Assembly (NCBI RefSeq): GCF_949769195.1
Contig: NZ_OX458333.1
Span: 2,232,001-2,296,000 of the forward strand
Origin: Methylocaldum szegediense
GTDB taxonomy: Bacteria; Pseudomonadota; Gammaproteobacteria; Methylococcales; Methylococcaceae
Length of the DNA stretch: 64,000 bases
Direction: 5' to 3'
This document shows positions 54,791 to 62,221 of this stretch, piece after piece. The position numbers and the translations under genes are program-made. How positions within the stretch are numbered: position 1 is the first letter of the stretch; each line of letters opens with the position of its first letter. Below the pieces are notes generated by a model. That model had not been told where the DNA came from and did not search any database. It worked only from the letters and a program-made list of their open reading frames with translations.

Positions 54791-55261
54791 CTAGAAATAA
54801 ACCATCGAAGCCGTACAGGCGAGATCAATATATTTGGAAGGATTGACCACACCCTCAAAGGGATTAGGGCTGAACGGCGTGTTCACCGTGGTCAGGATAA
54901 GTTGGCTCTTGAAGGTGACCGGCGAGTCGCCCAAAGAGACGGATGGAATCACTATGGACGCATGTTTGATGTGGAGGTCCGGTATGTGCTCTAAAACTAC
55001 CTCCCAAAGATCACCAATCAGGGTCGACTCGGTGACGATGTCCGGCTCCTGAAAGCGATAGCTTTTTTCGCCTAATTGCAGATCGAAGGTCGTTTGCACT
55101 GGGAGAATGCCAACTTCTGCCTGGCTGCCCACCACCAGGGTAGCGTGGACGTGCCTGCCCGTACAGTCGTAGAAGTTGGGCGTTTGCGCAGCCTCTGCGA
55201 AGGTATGTAGCCCTAGTCCGAATCCAATGGCTCCCAATAGGGACTTGTGCAGGTGCTTCAT
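54791..55261 (-). CDS. Small exported protein of unknown function
   Basis: A 156-residue protein with a signal peptide (LHKSLLGAIGFGLGLHTFAEAA). The mature part, NFYDCTGRHVHATLVVGSQAEVGILPVQTTFDLQLGEKSYRFQEPDIVTESTLIGDLWEVVLEHIPDLHIKHASIVIPSVSL..., looks like a single beta-sandwich domain with two Cys. A strong AGGAGGATATTCGC precedes the ATG, which supports this start. I do not recognise a family. Confidence 0.65.
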   Translation of the reverse strand: MKHLHKSLLGAIGFGLGLHTFAEAAQTPNFYDCTGRHVHATLVVGSQAEVGILPVQTTFDLQLGEKSYRFQEPDIVTESTLIGDLWEVVLEHIPDLHIKHASIVIPSVSLGDSPVTFKSQLILTTVNTPFSPNPFEGVVNPSKYIDLACTASMVYF

Positions 55262-55580
55262 GCGAATATCCTCCTAAGTTGGTGAGCGATGGCGGTTTGA
55301 ACCGCCGACCACTAATGTCACCGGCCAAACCGCAAGCTCTGTCTTATATCAAGGCGGTTGATATGATGAGGCGACACCCCCCTGCAGGCTATTAATTTTA
55401 ATTCACACGCTGGACACGGCCAGCGCTCTTCGGAATTTCAGTCCTTCAACCGTACAGCGGAAACTTTCCGGTCGTCGGCCATTGTCGCCATCCGACTTTG
55501 ATAGACAACAGTTCTTCACGCCCTCCCTCCGATTTCTCATCGTTCAACCGAGCACATCGTGCCCGACGCTGTTTTTCGAT
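55262..55580. other. Gene-free region
   Basis: About 320 bases upstream of the exported-protein gene. I see no coding frame, and nothing except the Shine-Dalgarno sequence of that gene at the left edge. Confidence 0.3.
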
Positions 55581-55673
55581 TAAGGAAGCATTGAACAAGT
55601 GGATTCCGTTCGTCCTCAGATTCTAGTCAAAAGGCTCAGGACGAAAGGCCTAACGAGATAGGCTCTTAAGTTC
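55581..55673. repeat. MITE-like repeat, second copy
   Basis: It starts TAAGGAAGCATTGAACAAG then TGGATTCCGTTC, and ends GATAGGCTCTTAAGTTCC. It matches the element at 26718-26838 in order and ends but has a shorter core with GGCTCAGGAC. Confidence 0.55.
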
Positions 55674-55749
55674 CAGGCTAGTGCCGATACCGGTGTCTGG
55701 GACTCTTGCCAATGCCGCCTGCTCCTCGAGCGTCAGCACATGCAACGCG

Positions 55750-55796
55750 CCAAAGGCAGTTTTTTTCGAGCGTACATCGACAATGAAAACACTCTA
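55750..55796. repeat. Solo end of the dispersed repeat family
   Basis: CAAAGGCAG then TTTTTTTCGAGCGTACATCGAC, then AATGAAAACACTCTA, corresponds to the 3'-terminal 45 bp of the repeats at 47184 and 58331, without the rest of the element. Confidence 0.55.
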
Positions 55797-55841
55797 AACG
55801 GGCACGAAGAAATGGCCCGCGCTGGTGCTGATTGCCGGTTC

Positions 55842-56807
55842 TCAGTTGCGAAATTCTTGCGTCACGATCAGCCCGTGAACACCGCCATCCATGATACCGA
55901 TGCCGACACGCCCGAACTGCCGCCGCAAAATATTGGCGCGGTGTCCGGGCGAGTTCATCAGGCCGGCATGGGCGAGGGGGACGCTGGGAGCGAGCGCTAA
56001 GTTTTCGCCGGCGATCAGAAAGCGGACTTTGGATTCCCTCATGCGGTCGAATGGACTTTTGCCTTCCGGCGTGTAGTGAGAAAAATAGCCGCGCGCAAAC
56101 ATATCAGCCGAATGCTTTCGCGCCACTTCGGTCAAAGCGGGGTCGATCTTCAACGGCGAAAGACCTTCAGCCGCCCGCTCGCGGTTCACGAGTTCGAGCA
56201 TTTGCAGTTCCAGCGTCGGTCTGGGCCGGGGAGCCTCGACCCGGAACGGCAATGAGATATGCGCGTTCGACTCCGGGTAGACTGGGAGCCGACGGTTCAG
56301 CACCTGGGTCAGCGCATCCTCGAAAATCGGCGTCATTGCCATACTCACCCGCTCCGCCAGACCGGCGAAACGATTGACCGTTGCGCTCTCGCGAGCCTCA
56401 TCGCGCAGGGATTCTGGCATTGGAACCACGAACGACAAGGCCGCGGCAATGGCCGCCGCCACAAACCCGTTGACCAACCCCGGAAGCATACCGAGGATTC
56501 GATTGACGATCTGTCGGTGAGTGCCTTTCGGTAAGCGTTCGAGTATGAGGTTACCGAGCGCCCCGACAGCGAGACTGGTGAGCAGAACGATGAGAAAAAA
56601 CGCAGCAGGCTCCTGCCATGGACTCGGCAAAGTCGTTTTCGAGGCCAACAAATCCGCCACCGGCCGATAAAGGAACCAGCCCGCGACCAGGCTGCCCGCC
56701 CAACGTGAGAGATCGAGACATCCGAGAACGAAACCGCGCCGCCATCCACCTCGGATGGCGAGAAGAATCAGCAGGAGAAGAAAAACGTCAACTGCGTTGA
56801 AAACCAT
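55842..56807 (-). CDS. CvpA-like membrane protein fused to a CAP (SCP/YkwD) domain
   Basis: A 321-residue fusion. Residues 1-165 hold four membrane segments of the CvpA family (VFLLLLILLAIRGGWRRGFVLGCLDLSRWAGSLVAGWFLYRPVADLL, FFLIVLLTSLAVGALGNLIL, MLPGLVNGFVAAAIAAALSFVVP). Residues 205-321 are a CAP domain (MLELVNRERAAEGLSPLKIDPALTEVARKHSADMFARGYFSHYTPEGKSPFDRM, AGENLAL, GLMNSPGHRANILRRQFGRVGIGIM). The CAP part would lie in the periplasm. ATG 56807 begins the first CvpA helix. The open frame to 57236 adds no recognisable domain. Confidence 0.88.
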   Translation of the reverse strand: MVFNAVDVFLLLLILLAIRGGWRRGFVLGCLDLSRWAGSLVAGWFLYRPVADLLASKTTLPSPWQEPAAFFLIVLLTSLAVGALGNLILERLPKGTHRQIVNRILGMLPGLVNGFVAAAIAAALSFVVPMPESLRDEARESATVNRFAGLAERVSMAMTPIFEDALTQVLNRRLPVYPESNAHISLPFRVEAPRPRPTLELQMLELVNRERAAEGLSPLKIDPALTEVARKHSADMFARGYFSHYTPEGKSPFDRMRESKVRFLIAGENLALAPSVPLAHAGLMNSPGHRANILRRQFGRVGIGIMDGGVHGLIVTQEFRN

Positions 56808-57020
56808 GTCGAGAATCCGCTTACCGGCCGATATTCCTTTAGATAACGACGTCCGTATATTTTCTTGTCCGTCCCCTCCTCCGGCCAGGAACCCCCGGTT
56901 AAGCCGCAAGGTCAGTTTTTCATAAAGGGAAGCGGCCGATTCGTTCGGAATTCGGACGAACCGGCGGCCAAACTCAAGAAACAATCGCGCGAAAGCCGGA
57001 GCACCGGTGGGAGAAGGACC

Positions 57021-57491
57021 ATGCGTACATACAGCAACGGCGGTTTCAATGCACTGATTTCTGGGACGATCGCGGCTATCGCCACCACGCTCGCGGCCGC
57101 AGCGTGTGGGAAGGCCGAGCGCTCCGGCGCGATCGCGCCATTGAACGCCGTCAGTCACATCACCTGGGGTAACCGAGCGGCACGACGGGAGGATGTCAGC
57201 CTCAAATACACGGGCACCGGATTCGTGCTCAATCATGCTGCGGCAGTGCTATGGGCAAGCCTTTACGAACGCTGGTTCGGGCGCGATGCCGAGTCCGGCA
57301 ATGTCGCACGGGCATTGGCCGGCGGGGCGGTCGTCGCGGGTCTCGCCTATCTGACGGACTATCATTTGGTTCCGGAGCGCCTCACGCCGGGCTACGAAAA
57401 ACGCCTCTCAGGCAAGGCACTGGCCGCGGTTTTCGGATCCCTGGCCTTGAGCCTGCCGCTGCGCGGACTGCTCCTGGGTTCACGTCGCTGA
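57021..57491 (+). CDS. Hypothetical membrane protein
   Basis: A 156-residue protein with about four hydrophobic stretches (ALISGTIAAIATTLAAAACG, YTGTGFVLNHAAAVLWASLYERWFG, ALAGGAVVAGLAYLTDYHLVPERLTPGYEKRL, GKALAAVFGSLALSLPLRGLLLG). No family is recognised with certainty. ATG 57021 follows GGGAGAAGG. It is divergent from the CvpA-CAP gene. Confidence 0.65.
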   Translation: MRTYSNGGFNALISGTIAAIATTLAAAACGKAERSGAIAPLNAVSHITWGNRAARREDVSLKYTGTGFVLNHAAAVLWASLYERWFGRDAESGNVARALAGGAVVAGLAYLTDYHLVPERLTPGYEKRLSGKALAAVFGSLALSLPLRGLLLGSRR

Positions 57492-57782
57492 GGCCACCGG
57501 ATCTCAAGCCTCGGCATGGCGGCTGAATCGTCAGCTCGACATGCGTGCCGAAAAAGGTGAGCCGGGATGAGGCCCAACCATTCCCGGCAGATTCGGGCTG
57601 ATTGTCCGAGCAACCGCAATGCCCGAAACGCGAAGCCTGTCCTGAGTGAAGTCGAAGGGCTTATTCGGGCCTACGAGCCGCGCCGAAATAGGCCCTCACG
57701 CGAAAGGAAATTCTCGGTTTCGCGTTCCCCAGATCGCCTATCCTTTTATAATTGCCCGCCCCAACCTTTTTCGAGTGAAGTC

Positions 57783-58124
57783 ATGTCCACTATCCCACCT
57801 TGCCCCCAATGCACTTTGGAAAACACTTATCCGGACGGCGACAACTACGTTTGCGCCGACTGCGGCTACGAATGGCCGATACACGAAACCACAGATGCTG
57901 AGGACGATGCTGATACGGTCGTCAGAGATGCCAACGGCAATGTTCTGTCCGATGGCGACACAGTGGTCCTGATCAAGGATCTAAAAGTGAAGGGATCGTC
58001 CACCACGCTCAAAATGGGCACCAAGGTGAAAAACATCCGTCTGGTCGGCGGCGACCACGAAGTGGACTGCAAGTTGGACAACGGCAGTTTCATGCTGAAA
58101 GCCTGTTTTTTGAAGAAGGTCTGA
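57783..58124 (+). CDS. yjdM: YjdM/PhnA-family zinc-ribbon protein
   Basis: A 113-residue protein with an N-terminal zinc ribbon (PPCPQCTLENTYPDGDNYVCADCGYEW) and the PhnA C-terminal domain (DTVVRDANGNVLSDGDTVVLIKDLKVKGSSTTLKMGTKVKNIRLVGGDHEVDCKLDNGSFMLKACFLKKV). It was once linked to alkylphosphonate use, but the family function is unknown. The length and sequence are typical. A REP unit (CCTGTCCTGAG...TCGAAGGGC) lies about 120 bp upstream. Confidence 0.93.
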   Translation: MSTIPPCPQCTLENTYPDGDNYVCADCGYEWPIHETTDAEDDADTVVRDANGNVLSDGDTVVLIKDLKVKGSSTTLKMGTKVKNIRLVGGDHEVDCKLDNGSFMLKACFLKKV

Positions 58125-58202
58125 TGAGCAGCCTCTACGGATAGCATGCCAATCCTGGTCTAACGTGGATGGCTCAGGACATGATGTCTGTGTTTTTGCA
58201 GG

Positions 58203-58331
58203 TTTACGGCATTGCTGAATCGTCCCGTATGGCAGGCCCGAGCATCGCCGACGGGGCGAGATCCGCCTCAAACTTACTTGCCCCCAAAGACAGCTTCCTT
58301 TTCACAGTGCATCAGCGATAAAAACGCTCTA
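58203..58331. repeat. Dispersed repeat family, short copy
   Basis: TACGGCATTGCTGAATCGTC then CCGTATGGCAGGCCCGAGC then ATCGCCGACGGGGCGAGA, ending CAGCGATAAAAACGCTCTA. It keeps both ends of the family but lacks most of the GC-rich core, as in an internal deletion. Confidence 0.65.
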
Positions 58332-58353
58332 ACCATTCGCGGGAGAGATCGCT

Positions 58354-58800
58354 TTGAATCTGAGAATCGCAACAGAGGAAGATGTCTCTCAGCTTGCCCG
58401 TCTCCTTGAGATTCTGTTCTCGCAGGAGGAAGAATTCACGCCCGATGCCGCGCTCCAGGAAGCGGGTTTAAGAGCGATCATCGCAGACCCTCGGATTGGC
58501 GAAATCCTGCTCGCGGAAGAGGATGGCCGGATCATCGGGATGGTGAGCCTTCTTTATACCGTCTCGACGGCGCTCGGGGCCAAAGTCGCGCTCCTTGAAG
58601 ACATGATCGTCGATCCCTCCCGGAGAGACGAAGGGATCGGCAGTAAGCTTCTCGATCATGCACTGCGGATTTCCCGCGAACGGGGATGTGCGCGAATCAC
58701 GCTCCTAACCGACGCGTCCAACGTTGACGCTCACCGATTCTACGAGCGGTTCGGCTTCGCGAAATCGACCATGATTCCCATGCGGCTAGCCCTGAGATGA
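58354..58800 (+). CDS. GNAT-family N-acetyltransferase
   Basis: A 148-residue acetyltransferase starting at TTG 58354 (GGGAGAGA upstream): LRIATEEDVSQLARLLEILFSQEEEF, GMVSLLYTVSTALGAKVALLEDMIVDPSRRDEGIGSKLL (the R-x-x-G-x-G acetyl-CoA loop) and LTDASNVDAHRFYERFGF. The substrate is unknown. The stop overlaps the methyltransferase start (ATGA). Confidence 0.88.
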   Translation: MNLRIATEEDVSQLARLLEILFSQEEEFTPDAALQEAGLRAIIADPRIGEILLAEEDGRIIGMVSLLYTVSTALGAKVALLEDMIVDPSRRDEGIGSKLLDHALRISRERGCARITLLTDASNVDAHRFYERFGFAKSTMIPMRLALR

Positions 58801-59426
58801 AAGGCCGAAAGCCCAGTCACGTCATGAATCGAGACGCCTACAACGCCATTGCCGAGTTCTGGGATCAGACGCGCCATGCCTTTTACGGCCGCGAAAAGAC
58901 GTACTTGGACACTTTTCTCCACAGTTTGCCCGTGCCCTCCCCGATTTTGGACCTGGGCTGCGGCACCGGCCGTCCAATGGCGGAATACGTTTTGAATCGG
59001 GGACATGCGCTTACCGGCATCGATCAGGCCGTTCGGCTGCTCGAGCGCGCCAAAGCGCGCCTCCCCGCAGGGGCTTGGATCGAATCGACGATCGAGGCAT
59101 TCGAAACCGAGGATCGTTTCGCCGGTGTCGTCTGTTGGGACGCCCTCTTCCACATCCCGCGCAAGTATCACCCATCGATCCTGGCTCGCATCGCCAGAAT
59201 GCTGATCCCAGGGGGCCGGCTGATGCTGACGGTAGGCGGCTCCGAACATCCGCCGTTCACGGACACAATGTTCGGCGAAACCTTTTTCTACGACTCCTTT
59301 CCGCCCGACAAAGTACTGAGCATGCTTGCCGCGCTCGGCTTCCAACCGCTGATCGCCGAGTTCATGAACGAGCCGACTTCGGGCCGCGACAAGGGCCGCT
59401 ATGCCATCGTCGCGCGCATGACTTGA
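58797..59426 (+). CDS. SAM-dependent methyltransferase
   Basis: A 209-residue class I methyltransferase: YNAIAEFWDQTRHAFYGREKTYLDTFL, motif I ILDLGCGTGRPMAEYVL, ALTGIDQAVRLLERAKARL, VVCWDALFHIPRKYH, and LIPGGRLMLTVGGSEHPPFTDTMFGETFFYDSFP. It is translationally coupled to the GNAT gene. The substrate is unknown. Confidence 0.88.
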   Translation: MKGRKPSHVMNRDAYNAIAEFWDQTRHAFYGREKTYLDTFLHSLPVPSPILDLGCGTGRPMAEYVLNRGHALTGIDQAVRLLERAKARLPAGAWIESTIEAFETEDRFAGVVCWDALFHIPRKYHPSILARIARMLIPGGRLMLTVGGSEHPPFTDTMFGETFFYDSFPPDKVLSMLAALGFQPLIAEFMNEPTSGRDKGRYAIVARMT

Positions 59427-59541
59427 GCTTCCGACTGATCGGCCGCTACCGGTTTACCGGACAGCGTGGCTGCCCAGAGCTACACATTCTCGCCACTTCC
59501 AGCCCGCGTATAGCGGTAGATCGCGATGACGGCACTTTGGA

Positions 59542-60675
59542 TCAATCCGGCGTAAAGAGATCCAAGATTACCGGACGCTGCGCATTCTCCAGCACCGAAA
59601 AACTCACGCCCAGCAGCCGAACTTTGCGGCGACCGGCTTCTGTCCGGGCCAAAAGATCGGCGAGATGGGGGACGACATCACGGACATCGCGAAAAGGCCG
59701 GTCCAAGGTCCGGCCGCGGGTAACCAGCTCGAAGTTGTCGTATTTGACTTTGACGGTCAGGCCACGAGCCGTGAGGCCATGCCGGGACAGTTTGTCGAGT
59801 ACGCCTTCGGCCAGCTTTGCGAGCTGTTCGCACATCTCGTCCCGGTCCGAAAGATCGACGGGAAATGTGGTTTCTGCGCCCCAAGATTTCCTCGGGCGGT
59901 CGGGAACGACCGGCCGCTCGTCGATACCGCGCGCGATGCGGTAATAATGCTCCCCTGCCTTGCCGAAATGCTGGATCAAGGTAGCTAGCGGCAGGCGCTC
60001 CAGATCCCGGCCGTAACGAATGCCCAAGGCGAGCATCTTGGCCTCGGTAGCCTTGCCTATGCCATGGAAAGCACCGATGGGGAGATCCGCGATCACGGTC
60101 CTGCCTTGCTCCGGGGTGATCACACAAAGTCCGTCCGGCTTGTCGCGATCGGAGGCGATCTTGGCGAGGAACTTGTTGTAGGAAACTCCGGCGGAGGCGG
60201 TGAGTCCGGTCGATTCGCGGATACGGCGCTTGATCTCCTCGGCTATCCTCGTGGCCGAACCCTGGCAGAAAGGACTGGCTGTGACATCCAGATAGGCTTC
60301 GTCAAGCGAGACGGCTTCGACCCGATCGGTAAACTCGCGAAGGATGGCGCGAATCTGTGCCGAAACCGCTCGGTACACGTCGAACCGTGGCCGGACGAAC
60401 ACCGCCTCCGGGCACAGCCGGTACGCCTGGGCTGCGGGCATGGCCGATCGGATACCGAACGCCCTCGCTTCATAACTGCAGGTCGCCACCACGCCGCGTG
60501 AGTTCGGGGCGCCGCCGACCACCACGGGTTTACCCCGCAATTCCGGAAAGTCCCGCTGTTCCACCGCCGCATAGAAGGCATCCATGTCGATGTGGATGAT
60601 TTTTCGAAGGCTAGGGATCGGTTCGGAACCGCTTGCACCGGCGCGGTCGGTCCTAGATGAGCTCAACGAGGTCAT
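59542..60675 (-). CDS. dinB: DNA polymerase IV (DinB)
   Basis: A 377-residue Y-family polymerase for translesion synthesis. The palm motif KIIHIDMDAFYAAVEQRDFPELRGKPVVVGG has the first Asp. VEAVSLDEAYLDVT has the catalytic Asp-Glu. ASAGVSYNKFLAKIASDRDKPDG and the helix-hairpin-helix IGAFHGIGKATEAKML follow, then the little-finger domain from about residue 240. A 20-residue N-terminal extension precedes the palm. No beta-clamp motif is obvious beyond the C-terminal LDLFTPD. I saw no clear LexA box. Confidence 0.96.
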   Translation of the reverse strand: MTSLSSSRTDRAGASGSEPIPSLRKIIHIDMDAFYAAVEQRDFPELRGKPVVVGGAPNSRGVVATCSYEARAFGIRSAMPAAQAYRLCPEAVFVRPRFDVYRAVSAQIRAILREFTDRVEAVSLDEAYLDVTASPFCQGSATRIAEEIKRRIRESTGLTASAGVSYNKFLAKIASDRDKPDGLCVITPEQGRTVIADLPIGAFHGIGKATEAKMLALGIRYGRDLERLPLATLIQHFGKAGEHYYRIARGIDERPVVPDRPRKSWGAETTFPVDLSDRDEMCEQLAKLAEGVLDKLSRHGLTARGLTVKVKYDNFELVTRGRTLDRPFRDVRDVVPHLADLLARTEAGRRKVRLLGVSFSVLENAQRPVILDLFTPD

Positions 60676-60828
60676 TCCCGAAGCATACTCGAACCTCGAG
60701 GCGGTTCGAAACCGCCAACGCCGTCCGTGAAATGGCGCGCGAACGATCGCTGTCCGACCCCGTTTAGATCATGCCGGCGAATTCAGGCGCCAGGCCGAAC
60801 TGCAGAACGATGTGCCGGCAGCCGAATG

Positions 60829-61212
60829 TCAGACTCCAAGCTCGATGTGTATGTCCGGATACTTGTGGTCGTAAAAAGCGACTCGGTCTTTCAGCTCGCG
60901 ATGCTCCTCATAGGGTTCTTCGTATGTCCATACCGAATCCTCTAATGTCTTGTCGCCCAACCTCAGATCGAAGTAGTGAGCGAATCCCTTGAACGGACAC
61001 TCCGAGGTGGTGTCCGATGGTACGAGCTTCTCCATTTTGACGTCGGAGCGAGGAAAGTAGTAACGCGGGGGATGATGATCTTCGTCGACTTCAATCACAT
61101 CGTTCGAATCGGCGATCACTTCGCCGTCAATCTTGACCTGCACCCTCTGACGAAGATGCTTTTCCAGCACTTTGTGCTCGGGCCATTTCTGGTATCCGGG
61201 CGATTTTTTCAT
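60829..61212 (-). CDS. DUF427-domain protein
   Basis: A 127-residue protein of the DUF427 family: HKVLEKHLRQRVQVKIDGEVIADSNDVIEVDEDHHPPRYYFPRSDVKMEKLVPSDTTSECPFKGFAHYFDLRLG...VWTYEEPYEEHRELKDRVAFYDHK. The family has a small beta-barrel fold and unknown activity. A clear GGAGGTCAAT lies before the ATG at 61212. Confidence 0.88.
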   Translation of the reverse strand: MKKSPGYQKWPEHKVLEKHLRQRVQVKIDGEVIADSNDVIEVDEDHHPPRYYFPRSDVKMEKLVPSDTTSECPFKGFAHYFDLRLGDKTLEDSVWTYEEPYEEHRELKDRVAFYDHKYPDIHIELGV

Positions 61213-61270
61213 ATTGACCTCCTGGTTTGACGGAAACAATCACGGAGACGGCCTTGTCCCGGGGCAGCAG

Positions 61271-61651
61271 TCAACCGGCACCGTAAGGGCGGGTGATGAT
61301 TTCGAGCAGGTGACCGTCGGAATCTTCGAAGTACAGTCCGCGTCCGCCGTCATTGTGATTGATCTGGCCGCGCCGGTGCTGTCCGGGATCGGCCCAGTAA
61401 TCGAGCTCCCGCTCGCGGATGCGGCTAAAAATGCGATCGAAATCGTCCTCGCCGATCAGGAAGGCGTAGTGATGCGAGTCGATGGGACCGTCGGTCTCGT
61501 AGAAATCGAGCGAGACACCATTGCTGAGCTCGACCACTAGAAACGGTCCGAAAGATTTCGGTGCCGGCAAGCCGAGAATGTCTGCAAGAAACGTCGCCGA
61601 CCGCTGCTTGTCGCGGCACGGGACGATGGTGTGATTGAGCTGTACACTCAT
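61271..61651 (-). CDS. Glyoxalase/VOC-family protein
   Basis: A 126-residue VOC-fold protein: VQLNHTIVPCRDKQRSATFLADILGLPAPKSFGPFLVVELSNGVSLDFYETDGPIDSHHYAFLIGEDDFDRIFSRIRERELDYWADP...NDGGRGLYFEDSDGHLLEIITRPYG. The metal-ligand pattern (His near the start, His in SHHYAFL, Glu in HLLEIIT) is kept. The substrate is unknown. It lies 58 bp upstream of the DUF427 gene on the same strand. Confidence 0.88.
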   Translation of the reverse strand: MSVQLNHTIVPCRDKQRSATFLADILGLPAPKSFGPFLVVELSNGVSLDFYETDGPIDSHHYAFLIGEDDFDRIFSRIRERELDYWADPGQHRRGQINHNDGGRGLYFEDSDGHLLEIITRPYGAG

Positions 61652-62221
61652 CTGCGATGCTCCCCTAAGCCCGAGTCCGTCAATGCTCTGACCGGGCACA
61701 AGGTCAAGCAGTTCAATCCGGCTTTGCCGAATCACCGGTCGTGCAAACCGGCGGATGAAGACGCGCTGTTCTTCGATCCGTAAAGATGGCCCAGGGATCG
61801 ATCAGACCCGATTATTACCTGCCGAATCGTATGTCACTTTTCTTCCATAGGGGCCGCGACGGAACCTGGTGATTGTTGAGAGATTCCGAATAGCGAATAT
61901 GAGCTTGGCACGCAATTGGCTGAACGGCTCGGTCAAACAGAAACCAGGGGACGACCGGCTGTCGCAAACGGACTCGGCCGCTGGCCGACAATCGGCTCTT
62001 GCCGCCAAAATCTGCGGAAATCCGGGAAAAGGCCGACTGTTTTTGTTTCCATTGATCAGGCTCGTGGACATGTATCCGGTCGCTACCGACGCCGGTACAG
62101 GCTCAAGCCGGGATCACGCGGTTTGTCGCTGCACCGGAGCAGGAATGCGCCCGGTCCTTATTTTCGGACTCGTTTATCGATGGGCAGAAAATCTCCTCCT
62201 ACTCAGAAGGGCCGTACTCTC
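61652..62221. other. Gene-free divergent region
   Basis: About 570 bases between the VOC gene (minus) and the synthetase gene (plus). It should hold both promoters. I see no convincing gene or repeat. Confidence 0.35.
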
